NCBI RefSeq assembly: GCF_009931655.1
Contig: NZ_CP047984.1
Coordinates: forward strand, 620,001-684,000
Length of the DNA: 64,000 bases
DNA from: Pontibacter russatus
Lineage (GTDB): Bacteria; Bacteroidota; Bacteroidia; Cytophagales; Hymenobacteraceae
Direction: 5' to 3'
Positions 34,563 through 43,467 of the stretch are shown one piece after another (the stretch's first letter is position 1; each line of letters opens with the position of its first letter). The notes under the pieces are model-generated. The model saw nothing but the letters and a program-made list of their open reading frames with translations, had not been told where the DNA came from and did not search any database. A program made the position numbers and the translations under genes.

Positions 34563-35240
34563 ATGAAGTCATTCTTTTTACTCTTAATCTTTGCGTCGTC
34601 TTTCACCGTTGCCAGCGCACAGGGAACAGCTAAAGAGGGAGCTCCTGCCAATAACTCGCTCGCCAGGCAGTTCAAAAATCTGAAGGACGACGCCAACTCC
34701 TACGTGGAAAACAACAGGACTTACAAAGTTGTCAATGTAAAGGCCCTGGATGCGTTCTGGAAAAGTGTGCAGGACTCGATGGAGGCGCGTGAGAAAGCGC
34801 TGCTGGAGGCAGGTAAAGAAAGGGACGAGGAACTGGCGCAGGCCAAGGAGAATATCCAGCAGCAGAACAGCCAGCTGCAGGCCCTGAAAGAGCAGTATGC
34901 CGCCAAGGAGAAGGAAGTGGAGCAGAGCGCCTACAACGTGGCCAACCTCTCGGTGCTGGGGATAGATATGGAAAAGCAGAATTACGTGATACTCAGCTTC
35001 GCCGTCATCATTATCCTGCTCGTGCTGTCGGGCATTTTCCTGATGCAGTACAGGAGCAGCAAGCTGGTGGCCGTTGAGAAACAACGGGCCTTTGAGGAGA
35101 TAGACCAGGAATACAACGAGTACAAGAAAAACGCCCGGGAGAAAGAGCTGAAGGTGAAGCGCGAGCTGCAGACCGAGATGAACCGGATCGATGAGCTGAA
35201 CCAGCAGATCGCCGCGCTGAAGAAGCAATCGCATGTGTAA
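34563..35240 (+). CDS. Exported coiled-coil protein with one membrane segment
   Basis: A 225-residue protein: signal peptide 1-20 (FFLLLIFASSFTVASAQ), an extracytoplasmic coiled coil at about 70-125 (heptads rich in E, K, Q), one membrane helix at about 140-162 (VILSFAVIIILLVLSGIFLM) and a second, strongly charged coiled coil to the end. Similar proteins are widespread in Bacteroidota with no firm function; any database name suggesting a tRNA methyltransferase would not be supported by this sequence, which has no enzyme domain. It may bridge periplasm and cytoplasm as a structural protein, which is inference only. Confidence 0.8.
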   Translation: MKSFFLLLIFASSFTVASAQGTAKEGAPANNSLARQFKNLKDDANSYVENNRTYKVVNVKALDAFWKSVQDSMEAREKALLEAGKERDEELAQAKENIQQQNSQLQALKEQYAAKEKEVEQSAYNVANLSVLGIDMEKQNYVILSFAVIIILLVLSGIFLMQYRSSKLVAVEKQRAFEEIDQEYNEYKKNAREKELKVKRELQTEMNRIDELNQQIAALKKQSHV

Positions 35241-35334
35241 GCGGCAGCGTAACTGGATTTACTGAGTTCCGGGTGGAACAAGCTTAGGTTTAGACCACCT
35301 CATAATCAGTGTTCAGCAGCATTACATCTGAAAT

Positions 35335-35387
35335 CATATATAAGCCGGGCCCCACTCTGTTACAGAGTGGGGCCCGGCTTATATATG
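35335..35387. terminator. 26-base perfect inverted repeat, bidirectional terminator
   Basis: Arms 35335-35360 and 35362-35387 are perfectly complementary; the outer six bases are the TATATA motif. It lies between the coiled-coil gene and glgX, which converge. The remaining 170 bases to glgX hold no gene. Confidence 0.8.
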
Positions 35388-35557
35388 GCTCATGTGGCAA
35401 GCTATCAAACTGACGGCTCTCGGGAATTATTAGGCCTGGACTCTAAACTGCTTGCTTGTCCCTCCTTCCGGCCCTTTGTAAATAAGGATAACCGATTGAC
35501 TTACAGCGATCCATATATAAACCAATCCCCGTGTCTATGCTTCATATATCCTCCAAC

Positions 35558-37696
35558 TCAGCTCTTATCGAGCGGGCACAGCAGCAGCACCATTGAGCGG
35601 CCCTCTACTTCAATTGTTTTGCGTGGTGCGTAGGTTTCAGGCTCCTTTTCAAATCCTCCCTCGCTGGAGGTGTCCAGAATTTTGATCCACTTGTCGCCAT
35701 ATCTTTTGGAGGGCAGCCTATAGGTAATGGGCTCGTGGTGGGCGTTGAAAATAAGGTAAAAGCTGTCGTCCTTCACCTGCTCCCCTTTCGGACCCAGGAA
35801 GTGGATTCCGTGGCCGTTGAGGAACACCGCCAGCGATTTGGCGTAGTCGTGGCTCCAGTGCTCTTCGTCCATTTCGGTGCCCTCGGGCAGGAACCAGGCA
35901 ATGTCATATACCCCGGTGCCTTTGATGGGCTGGCCCTGAAACCAGCGCCTGCGACCGAAGGCGGGGTGGTCTTTCTTGAACTTAATGAGCTTCCTGGTAA
36001 ACCGAAGCATCTTTGTATCCGCTTCCTCCCAGTTCAGCCACGAAATCTCGTTGTCCTGGCAATAGGCGTTGTTGTTGCCTTTCTGCGTGCGGCTGATCTC
36101 ATCGCCTGCCACCAGCATCGGCACCCCCTGCGACAGGAGGAGCGTAGTCAGCAGGTTGCGCTTCTGCTTCTGGCGCAGCGCCAGCACCGCGGGGTCGTCT
36201 GAGGGGCCTTCCACGCCGCAGTTCCACGACCGGTTGTGGCTTTCGCCGTCATTGTTATCCTCGCCGTTCTCCAGGTTGTGCTTCTCGTTATACGAGACCA
36301 GGTCGTGCAGCGTGAAGCCATCGTGCGCCGTGATGAAGTTGATGCTGGCGGTAGGGCGGCGGTAGTCGTCCTGGTACAGGTCGGAACTGCCCGTGAAACG
36401 CTCGGCAAACTCGGCCAGCATGCTGTGCTCGCCGCGCCAGTAGTCGCGCATGCAGTCGCGGTACTTGCCGTTCCACTCTGTCCAGCCAGCCGGGAAGTTG
36501 CCTACCTGGTAGCCGCCCTCGCCCACGTCCCAGGGCTCGGCAATCAGCTTCACCTGCGATATTATCGGGTCCTGGTGGATGATGTCGAAAAAAGAGCCCA
36601 GCTTGTCCACCCCGTGCAGTTCGCGGGCAAGCGCGGAGGCCAGGTCAAACCGGAAGCCGTCCACGTGCATTTCCAGAATCCAGTAGCGCAGGCTGTCCAT
36701 AATCAGGCGGAGCGCGCTGGGGAGGCTGGAGTTCAAAGTGTTGCCTGTGCCGGTATAATCCATATAGAACCGCTTGTTGTCCTCCACCAGGCGGTAGTAA
36801 GAGGCGTTGTCTATCCCCTTGAATGAGAGAGTGGGGCCCATGTGGTTGCCTTCGCCCGTGTGGTTGTACACCACGTCCAGGATCACCTCAATACCGGCCT
36901 TGTGCAGCGCCTTCACCATGTCCTTGAACTCCACCACCTGCTCTCCGTGGGTGCCGTTGCTGCAGTAGCGCACATCCGGGGCGAAAAAACCAATAGAGTT
37001 ATAGCCCCAGTAATTCGTCAGGCCCTTCTCCTTCAGGTAGCGGTCCGTTATGAAATGGTGTACGGGCATGAACTCCACCGCTGTGATGCCCAGCTCTTTC
37101 AGGTACTTGATCGACTCAGGGTGAGCCATGCCCTTATAGGTGCCCCTTATCTTGTCCGGGATGTCAGGGTGCAGCATGGTGAAGCCCTTTACATGCGCCT
37201 CATATATGATGGACCTGTGGTAAGGAATCTTGGGTGCTTTGTCGTCTTCCCAGTCGTACTGCTGATTCACCACAACAGATTTGGGAAGGTAGGGTGCGCT
37301 GTCGCTCTCACTCAGGCTAAGATCCTCGTCCTCATGCCCCACCTCGTACCCAAACAGCGAGTCGTGCCACTCCACGGTTCCGGAAATGGCTTTTGCATAG
37401 GGGTCGATAAGGAGTTTGTTGGCGTTGTAGCGATTGCCCTGCTCCGGCTCGTAAGGCCCGTGTACACGGTATCCGTAGAGCTGGCCGGGCTTTAATCCAG
37501 GGAGGTAGGCGTGCCATATCTGGTGGGTGTGCTCGCCGAGCTTGACTTCCGCGATTTCTTTTCTGGGGTCTTTGGCGTCGTAGAGGCAGAGATCGACTCC
37601 GGTCGCGTTTCCGGCGTACAGTGCGAAATTAACTCCTTTTCCGTCCCAGGTAGCGCCCAAGGGATATGGGCTGCCGGGGTAAACATTTATCTGCAT
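35558..37696 (-). CDS. glgX: Glycogen debranching protein GlgX
   Basis: A 712-residue GH13 enzyme of the isoamylase/GlgX family, which removes short alpha-1,6 branches from glycogen or limit dextrins. An N-terminal CBM48 domain (YPLGATWDGKGVNFALYAGNA) leads to the catalytic barrel: DVVYNHTGEG, the nucleophile region GFRFDLASALAREL, the acid/base near KLIAEPWDVGEGGYQVG, and FITAHDGFTLHDLVSYNEKHN. The length fits the family. No other glycogen gene is near, so it is likely a single-gene unit. Confidence 0.94.
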   Translation of the reverse strand: MQINVYPGSPYPLGATWDGKGVNFALYAGNATGVDLCLYDAKDPRKEIAEVKLGEHTHQIWHAYLPGLKPGQLYGYRVHGPYEPEQGNRYNANKLLIDPYAKAISGTVEWHDSLFGYEVGHEDEDLSLSESDSAPYLPKSVVVNQQYDWEDDKAPKIPYHRSIIYEAHVKGFTMLHPDIPDKIRGTYKGMAHPESIKYLKELGITAVEFMPVHHFITDRYLKEKGLTNYWGYNSIGFFAPDVRYCSNGTHGEQVVEFKDMVKALHKAGIEVILDVVYNHTGEGNHMGPTLSFKGIDNASYYRLVEDNKRFYMDYTGTGNTLNSSLPSALRLIMDSLRYWILEMHVDGFRFDLASALARELHGVDKLGSFFDIIHQDPIISQVKLIAEPWDVGEGGYQVGNFPAGWTEWNGKYRDCMRDYWRGEHSMLAEFAERFTGSSDLYQDDYRRPTASINFITAHDGFTLHDLVSYNEKHNLENGEDNNDGESHNRSWNCGVEGPSDDPAVLALRQKQKRNLLTTLLLSQGVPMLVAGDEISRTQKGNNNAYCQDNEISWLNWEEADTKMLRFTRKLIKFKKDHPAFGRRRWFQGQPIKGTGVYDIAWFLPEGTEMDEEHWSHDYAKSLAVFLNGHGIHFLGPKGEQVKDDSFYLIFNAHHEPITYRLPSKRYGDKWIKILDTSSEGGFEKEPETYAPRKTIEVEGRSMVLLLCPLDKS

Positions 37697-38244
37697 ATAA
37701 TTCTTTGGTTTTGCTTTGGCCGCCAGCTACAGCAGCTGGCAGGGGTTTGTGAGATAAGCCATTGCTTTCCGGAGGCTGTAACAGCACAGCGCAGGCAAGC
37801 CTCCTACGTATACTTTGTTGAGGCCAAATAGTTGGGGGTAGCCGCATAAAGCCATTCGCATAGGATAAAAGCGCTGGTCAGGTGCTCGGCTATTTCGCCG
37901 TGACCTGTTTTATATATGGCCTCTGCGTGCGTTGGATAAGGAGGGGATTTGCAGTATAGCAGCCTGCGCTATATGTAAGCGGCCAGAGGCCGCGGGGTAG
38001 CAAGTTATGAGCATAGACGCTCGCACCATATATGCGCATCATATTATGCCGCCAGTTTTAGCGGCGCGGAAACCGGTGGTGCTCTATGGCAGCAGGCTTT
38101 CAACTTGCGAGAGTGGCTGGGAGAGAATGCCTTTACAAACTCTCCTCCTGTGCAGCCCCTTTTGTACTGTCGCCAAACTCACGGCACTAATTGCGAGGAC
38201 GACCTCGCCATCATGGTTTTGCCGCGCATAAAAGTTTGTTGGTG
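37697..38244. other. Intergenic gap between glgX and the PAS-LuxR gene
   Basis: No gene. Bases 38009-38034 have AGACGCTCGC followed by TATATG, related to a copy at 48803-48833. A small hairpin GCGAGG-ACGA-CCTCGC is at 38193-38208, close after the end of the regulator gene on the minus strand, and may serve as its terminator. Confidence 0.4.
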
Positions 38245-38955
38245 CTATATCAGGTCGAAGGCGCGGGCGTACTGCGTCAGCTCGAAGAAGGACTTTGTCT
38301 CCAGCTTCTGCTTGATGTTGCGCCGGTGCGTTTCTACGGTGGTGACGGATATATAGAGTTCCTCGGCCGTCTCGGCGGCGCTCTGCCCCAGCGACATCAG
38401 CCGCAGCACCTCCTGCTCGCGCCCCGAAAGCTGGCTGAATTTGTGGTAGTGCCCCCGCAGGAAGTTGTTCTCGTCCAACAGCCTCGTCACTTTCGCGGTG
38501 ACGTGGTGCAGCGGGTCTATCGGCATGGCTACGGTAATGGTGAGCAGCGGTGCTCCTGCCTCGTCGCGCATAAAAATTTTGGTGGTGCTGAGGTGCCAGG
38601 CCCAGGGCTGGCCCTGGTTGGTGCGCACTTGCTGGAAAAATGAGACGATCTCGTCGTCATCGTTCCGCTCCAGCATGTCCATCACCTTCGGCACGTAATC
38701 TTTGGCGTCTTCGGGGTTGAAATAGTTGGTGTAATATGCTGTGCCGATTTGCTTCAGGTGCTGCAGGCTAACGCCCAGTTCGCGCTCGCCGCGCGGCGAT
38801 ATATACTCCACCGTCATCTGCTTCTGCAGGTTGTGGATGATCACCACCCCGGGCAGTTCGTCGGCCACTGCCGCTATCTCACTGATTCTCTGTGCCATTT
38901 TTTCCTCCAGCGAGGTTTTGCCCTGCCGAGCTGTGTCATATGCGCCTGCTGTCAT
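38245..38955 (-). CDS. PAS domain LuxR-type transcriptional regulator
   Basis: A 236-residue regulator. Residues about 25-150 form a PAS domain (VVIIHNLQKQMTVEYISPRGEREL, then FNPEDAKDYVPKVMDMLERN). After a helix, residues about 172-232 are a LuxR helix-turn-helix: LSGREQEVLRLMSLGQSAAETAEEL with the conserved Arg-Glu-x-Glu-Val-Leu and VETHRRNIKQKL. There is no receiver domain, so the input must come from the PAS domain or a partner. The gene is divergent from the H-NOX gene, with about 240 bases of shared upstream DNA. Confidence 0.88.
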   Translation of the reverse strand: MTAGAYDTARQGKTSLEEKMAQRISEIAAVADELPGVVIIHNLQKQMTVEYISPRGERELGVSLQHLKQIGTAYYTNYFNPEDAKDYVPKVMDMLERNDDDEIVSFFQQVRTNQGQPWAWHLSTTKIFMRDEAGAPLLTITVAMPIDPLHHVTAKVTRLLDENNFLRGHYHKFSQLSGREQEVLRLMSLGQSAAETAEELYISVTTVETHRRNIKQKLETKSFFELTQYARAFDLI

Positions 38956-39192
38956 AAAGGGGTCTGCTTCTAATTGTCAGGAAAGCGCAGCCGCGCCTCC
39001 CTCCGGGCCTTCAACTTTTAACCTGTCTAATTTATACTTAAATCCGTTAATATCCTACTAAAGAAGCCAAGCCAGCTCACTGGGGGTTTGCCTTTTACAT
39101 TTTTTATGTAAGTTTACGACATGCGGAAATTGCGAAATTCTTTATTTATGGATAGCAGCGACACAACGGGCATAAACAGGCGGGAGGACGTC

Positions 39193-39732
39193 ATGCATGG
39201 CTCTATTTTCGCTTTCCTGAAAAGATTTGTGGAAAGCACGTTCGATTACAGCACCTGGGTCAAGATCATGGACATTACCGGCATCAGGCGCACGGGCTAC
39301 CAGATGCAGGAGATGTACCCTACGCAGGAATTGGTGAAAATTGTGGGCGCCGTAGCCGCCCTCTCGGGCAAAACGCCGCACCAGGTGCAGGAGCAGTTCG
39401 GCATGTTCCTGGTACCTGATCTGCTCATGATCTACAAAAAGTACGTGAAGCCCGATTGGAACACCTACGACATGCTGCTGCACGCCGAGGACCACATGCA
39501 CGGGGCTGTCCGCAAAAACGACACGCGCACCAGCCCGCCCCGGCTGTCGGTGAGCAAGGTGTCGCCGAAGCTGCTGGTCATCGACTATCACTCCGAGCGC
39601 CGCCTATCCTACGTCGGCATAGGCATTGTGAAGGGCATCGCCGCCTATTTCAACGAGGCCGAGGAGGTGACCGTGACACCCATGACTAACCCGGACGCAG
39701 CGCGCGTGCAGTTGCGGGTGGAGTTTGCGTAG
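39193..39732 (+). CDS. H-NOX heme nitric oxide/oxygen-binding sensor
   Basis: A 179-residue single-domain H-NOX. The ATG at 39193 gives MHGSIFAFLKRFVE, the usual family start; the frame is open to 39121 but the extra 24 residues do not fit the family. The proximal heme ligand is H103 (AEDHMHGAVRK, aligned to IDEVH in thermophilic H-NOX) and the heme propionate motif Y-x-S-x-R is complete at 132-136 (YHSER). TSPPRL before it and GIVKGIAAYF after it are also typical. H-NOX proteins bind NO and pass the signal to a kinase, cyclase or regulator; no such partner is on this strand, but the divergent PAS-LuxR gene is a candidate. Confidence 0.88.
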   Translation: MHGSIFAFLKRFVESTFDYSTWVKIMDITGIRRTGYQMQEMYPTQELVKIVGAVAALSGKTPHQVQEQFGMFLVPDLLMIYKKYVKPDWNTYDMLLHAEDHMHGAVRKNDTRTSPPRLSVSKVSPKLLVIDYHSERRLSYVGIGIVKGIAAYFNEAEEVTVTPMTNPDAARVQLRVEFA

Positions 39733-39746
39733 ACCTGCTGCCGCAC

Positions 39747-40262
39747 TCAGCTCTTTTTGCCCAGTATTTCCCGAAACGGCTCTTTGCCATGGGGCAGCCG
39801 CTTCAGGTTTTCGATCAGCAGGATGGCACGGTCGATGCGCAGCTGGCTGCTTTTGACGCCGCCGACGTGCTGGATGATGTACCGCTGCTTGCCCGGCGGC
39901 AGCAGATGGAAGCGGCGGTTTCCCTCCTCGTCCTGCTCCAGCAGTTCGGTTAGCTCTGGCGGCATCTCCACCCCGTAGGCGCTGTTGTCTTTCGTTAGCG
40001 CCACCGTCACCGTGTCGCCGTGGCGCACCTTTGCCTGCTTCATGCGCGCGGCGTTCAGGCTGATATAGCCGCTGCCCTGCCCCAGCGCCACCAGGCCACA
40101 CTGAAACGTGCAAGCCCCGTTGACGGTACACAGGAGCCGCACGTTCAGCTTGCCGCCCAGTTGCAGCACCACCGCTTCCGGCACCTCCACATAATGCACG
40201 CCCATCAGGTACTCGAGCCGCCGGATGGGCGTGGCATAGGCGATGGGCTTTTCTGGTGGCAT
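39747..40262 (-). CDS. YdeI/OmpD-associated family protein with DUF1905 domain
   Basis: A 171-residue protein. Residues about 12-100 match DUF1905 (HYVEVPEAVVLQLGGKLNVRLLCTVNG, KQAKVRHGDTVTVALTKDNS), and the rest matches the bacteriocin-protection YdeI/OmpD-associated part (PPELTELLEQDEEGNRRFHLLPPGKQRYIIQHV with the conserved LPPGKQR). The biochemical role is unknown. It converges with the H-NOX gene, the two stops being about 14 bases apart. Confidence 0.85.
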   Translation of the reverse strand: MPPEKPIAYATPIRRLEYLMGVHYVEVPEAVVLQLGGKLNVRLLCTVNGACTFQCGLVALGQGSGYISLNAARMKQAKVRHGDTVTVALTKDNSAYGVEMPPELTELLEQDEEGNRRFHLLPPGKQRYIIQHVGGVKSSQLRIDRAILLIENLKRLPHGKEPFREILGKKS

Positions 40263-40364
40263 ACAGGGCTTCGTTTTAGCAGGCTAGAGTAAAGAATGGC
40301 GGCATATCCATATAGACGCTGGCACGGGCGAGGACACGAAACAGAGGCTGATGGGATATGAAAA

Positions 40365-40388
40365 AGCCCGGGCTCGTGGTCCCGGGCT
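40365..40388 (-). terminator. Terminator after mscL
   Basis: AGCCCGGG pairs with CCCGGGCT around an eight-base loop and is followed on the minus strand by five T. It lies ten bases after the mscL stop. Confidence 0.75.
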
Positions 40389-40397
40389 ATATATAAG

Positions 40398-40832
40398 CTA
40401 CCTGGATGCGATTTGGCGGAGCGAGTCGCGCATCTCGGTGAGCAGGATCTCCTCTTTGGTGGGAGCTGGCGGCACCTCCGGGGCAGCAGCCTTCTTGCGC
40501 ATCAGCTGGTTCATGGCTTTCACGAGCAGGAAGATGATGAACGCCAGGATGAGGAAGTAAATGAGCACCGTCACAAAATTTCCCCAGGCAAACACCGCCC
40601 CGAGCTTGCGGGCCTCCTCCAGCGCAAGGCCTTTGGGCACATCGGCCGAAAGCGGTATGTAGTAACTCGAAAAATCGACGTCGCCGATGAGGGTGCCCAC
40701 CAGCGGCATGATCAGGTCGTTGACGATGGAGTCGACGATGCGGGCGAAGGCCGCGCCGATGATAACGCCCACCGCCAGATCCATGACGTTGCCGCGCATG
40801 GCAAACTCTTTAAACTCAGACAGCATTCCCAT
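40398..40832 (-). CDS. mscL: Large-conductance mechanosensitive channel
   Basis: A 144-residue inner-membrane channel that opens under membrane tension to release solutes. It begins [23 protein letters not shown] with the conserved amphipathic N-terminal helix and pore-lining TM1, has a periplasmic loop of usual length, TM2 ([20 protein letters not shown]), and a C-terminal cytoplasmic helix after [17 protein letters not shown]. The length is typical. It is a single-gene unit. Confidence 0.96.
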   Translation of the reverse strand: MGMLSEFKEFAMRGNVMDLAVGVIIGAAFARIVDSIVNDLIMPLVGTLIGDVDFSSYYIPLSADVPKGLALEEARKLGAVFAWGNFVTVLIYFLILAFIIFLLVKAMNQLMRKKAAAPEVPPAPTKEEILLTEMRDSLRQIASR

Positions 40833-41608
40833 AGTAGTACAGTTGGTTAAGGGTTATATAGTAGTTTCAATATACGCACAATGGCTGCCGATCCCTTACG
40901 CCTGCTCCCCCGTCTGCTCCTGAGCAGTATGTCAGCAATGGTAAATATATAAATTCATCCGGAACACAAAGCATTTCCCGGCTTAAAAATATGGATAGTT
41001 TATATTTATTCCCTATTGGTTTCTTCGTAAATACCGTGTTGATTGCGTCTATTGGGATGTACAGCAGCTAGAGGAATAAGCAAAATAATTCCCGAGTTCG
41101 CGTCAACTTGATAATTGACAGGACGCGAACGTCCACGCTCGTGACCTGCTATCCCGCGGCTCCCGGGCGCACTGCGCACCGAATACTGCCCGGGTACTAT
41201 ACGCGCATGTGGCCGCGCCATGTAGGCCGTCTGAGAAATATTAAATTATCATGCCACACCACTGCACAAGGCCCTTATTGTCAGCTTTTTAAATTTATAT
41301 AGCGCTGTAGTGAATTTCTTTCTGTTATATAATGTATTAACCTTAGCTTTGCCTCAGGAAAGAACGCTTCGTTTCGTTATGGGTACGAGTCCTGTTCTGG
41401 CAGTGGCCGGAACTCCTGCAACAGATGCTGCAGGGGGTGTACAAGATCTGAAAGGTATTCGTTCGGGCTGGGGGGCCGCCCGGGCCTTATATCCCGCCAC
41501 TAACCATAAATCAGGGACTAACCACAACAAACAGAGCGCGTTGAGAGTTATATGCTCTCGGCTATCAGAACATTAGCTTACCGACAAAACACATTAAGTC
41601 TAAATATT
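40833..41608. other. Long intergenic region with two GC-rich inverted repeats
   Basis: No gene is supported across about 770 bases. GTTCGCGTC (41096-41104) pairs with GACGCGAAC (41122-41130), and CCCGGGC (41162-41168) pairs with GCCCGGG (41188-41194). The surrounding DNA is AT-rich, so the two hairpins stand out and could belong to an unrecognised RNA or a small repeat element. Confidence 0.45.
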
Positions 41609-41989
41609 ATGGAATGCATTGATCTTCGAACCGGCTATATGCTGCTGGCTTTCAGAAGCCAGAAGGAAGTGGAGCGGGCAAAGGCCCTGAGCGAGTTACG
41701 GGGAATCCGCGTTGCCAGCGCCCTTGACTACGGGGAAATGACAGAAAGCGACGCCGCCAGCTTCGTGAAACCAGTACAAATTGAAGGCAGGGAACTGTTC
41801 ACCAATTATACCACCCAAAACCCGGACGCGCAGTGCGACACAGCCAAAGCCTCTCTGCGCACCGCACTCGACTATCTAAATGCCATCAACGGCATGGAAT
41901 GCGACTACGTGCTGCTCTACGAGAAAGAGGAGCCGCTGCTGCAGGTGCGGGTGCCGGCGCAGGCCGAGCCGGAGGCGCCGCTCGCTTAG
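41609..41989 (+). CDS. Conserved hypothetical protein
   Basis: A 126-residue soluble protein starting MECIDLRTGYMLLAFRSQKEVERAKAL at the ATG at 41609; the frame is open to 41552 but the first residues there are unlike a protein start and AT-rich. I recognise no family. The N-terminal part looks like an alternating strand/helix fold (LRTGYMLLAFRSQKEVERAKAL, RVASALDYGEM), with a C-terminal acidic tail. It lies 111 bases before the third sigma-54-type regulator on the same strand. Confidence 0.6.
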   Translation: MECIDLRTGYMLLAFRSQKEVERAKALSELRGIRVASALDYGEMTESDAASFVKPVQIEGRELFTNYTTQNPDAQCDTAKASLRTALDYLNAINGMECDYVLLYEKEEPLLQVRVPAQAEPEAPLA

Positions 41990-42100
41990 AGCAGCTGCCC
42001 GGCGGCGGTATCGGTGTGGCTGTTTTTGCGTAAAACCACTGACCGACTTGACGCGCGGCCCACGAATCGCTAACTTATCCTGACAACACCACATAAAACT

Positions 42101-43267
42101 ATGCCCAAAATATTAATTGTAGATGATGAGCGGGCTATCCGGTACACGTTAAAAGAAATCCTGGAGTTTGAGAGCTACACCGTAGACGAGGCCGAGGACG
42201 GCGAGAAAGCCCTGCAGCTGCTCGGCCGCTCGAAGTACGATGTGGTGCTCTGCGACATCAAGATGCCCGGCATGGACGGCATTGAGGTGCTGGAGAAAGC
42301 CATGGAAATCTCGCCCGACACCCCCTTCATCATGATCTCCGCCCACGGCACCATCGACACGGCCGTGGAGGCCACTAAAAAGGGTGCCTACGATTTCCTG
42401 CAGAAGCCGCCGGACCTCAACCGCCTGCTGGTGAGCGTGCGCAACGCCCTCGACAAATCGAGCCTGGTGACGGAGACAAAGATACTGAAGAAGAAAATCT
42501 CCAAAACCTATGAGATGGTAGGCAGTTCCCCCGCCCTCTCCCGCGTGAAGAGCGCCATCGAGAAAGTGGCGCCCACCGATGCGCGCGTGCTCATAACCGG
42601 GCCCAACGGCTCCGGCAAGGAACTGGTGGCCCGTGCCATACACGAGTACAGCAACCGCAGCAACGGCCCGCTGATAGAGGTGAACTGCGCCGCCATCCCG
42701 AGCGAACTCATCGAGAGTGAGCTTTTCGGCCACGAAAAAGGCTCCTTTACCTCGGCGGTGAAGCAGCGCATCGGCAAGTTTGAGCAGGCCAACGGCGGCA
42801 CGCTGTTCCTCGACGAGGTGGGCGACATGAGCCTCTCTGCACAGGCCAAGGTGCTGCGCGCCCTGCAGGAGCACAAGATTACGCGCGTGGGCGGCGACAA
42901 GGACATTCAGGTGGATGTGCGCGTGGTGGCGGCCACTAACAAAAACCTGCTGCAGGAGATCGAGGCCCGCAACTTCCGCGAGGATTTGTACCACCGCCTC
43001 GGTGTCATCCTCATCCACGTGCCCCCGCTCAACGACCGCCGCGAGGACATCCCGGACCTGGTGCAGAAGTTCCTCAACGACATCGCCAACGACTACGGCA
43101 ACAAACCAAAGACTATCTCCCCGGAAGCCATCCGTTTTCTGCAGGAGTTGGACTGGCGCGGCAACGTGCGCGAACTCCGCAACGTGGTGGAGCGCCTCGT
43201 GATCATGAGCGGCCCCGAAATTTCACTGGAGGACGCCCAGGCCTACGCCCGCCCCGTCACGACGTAA
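42101..43267 (+). CDS. NtrC-type response regulator lacking a DNA-binding domain
   Basis: A 388-residue regulator: receiver domain with D8, D9 and phospho-acceptor D52 (VVLCDIKMPGMDG), then a AAA+ domain with Walker A GPNGSGKE and Walker B GTLFLDEVGD. The sigma-54 contact loop reads GSFTSA instead of GAFTGA, and the chain stops at VRELRNVVERLVIMSGPEIS plus 12 residues, with no Fis-type helix-turn-helix. Both other NtrC-type regulators in the window keep that domain. Regulators without it (for example FlgR of Helicobacter) can act from solution, but the changed loop makes sigma-54 contact doubtful. I recall close relatives across Bacteroidota, so it is probably a conserved lineage-specific type. 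Confidence 0.9.
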   Translation: MPKILIVDDERAIRYTLKEILEFESYTVDEAEDGEKALQLLGRSKYDVVLCDIKMPGMDGIEVLEKAMEISPDTPFIMISAHGTIDTAVEATKKGAYDFLQKPPDLNRLLVSVRNALDKSSLVTETKILKKKISKTYEMVGSSPALSRVKSAIEKVAPTDARVLITGPNGSGKELVARAIHEYSNRSNGPLIEVNCAAIPSELIESELFGHEKGSFTSAVKQRIGKFEQANGGTLFLDEVGDMSLSAQAKVLRALQEHKITRVGGDKDIQVDVRVVAATNKNLLQEIEARNFREDLYHRLGVILIHVPPLNDRREDIPDLVQKFLNDIANDYGNKPKTISPEAIRFLQELDWRGNVRELRNVVERLVIMSGPEISLEDAQAYARPVTT

Positions 43268-43289
43268 GAATTTGTATATAAAAGCATGA

Positions 43290-43321
43290 CAGCCTCTGCA
43301 GCTCCATAGGTGTAGAGGCTG
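43290..43321 (+). terminator. Terminator after the third NtrC-type regulator
   Basis: CAGCCTCT pairs with AGAGGCTG around a 16-base loop, 22 bases after the stop codon. No clear T run follows, so the call is moderate. Confidence 0.5.
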
Positions 43322-43434
43322 CTGCTATATAGGCAAAGCCACTTTGGCCCCAGTACCCGCATAAGTCTTCAGCTTTTCGCTCCCTCCACCGAGCATCCTT
43401 CTGAATACCCACACCGCGTCCGCAGAAAAAGCGC

Positions 43435-43442
43435 TACTTTTG
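43435..43442 (+). promoter_or_regulatory. -7 promoter element of the MATE gene
   Basis: TACTTTTG matches TAnnTTTG and lies 25 bases before the ATG at 43468. Confidence 0.5.
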
Positions 43443-43467
43443 AGGGCCGAATCAAGAGACCGCGTGC

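Noticed and set aside
39121..39192. An N-terminal extension of the H-NOX protein
   Set aside because: The 24 extra residues do not fit the family, whose members begin at the M-x-G motif found at 39193.
41310..41576. An 88-codon plus-strand frame in the gap after mscL
   Set aside because: Low-complexity, mixed codon use and no motif; it also overlaps the better start region of the gene at 41609 only marginally.
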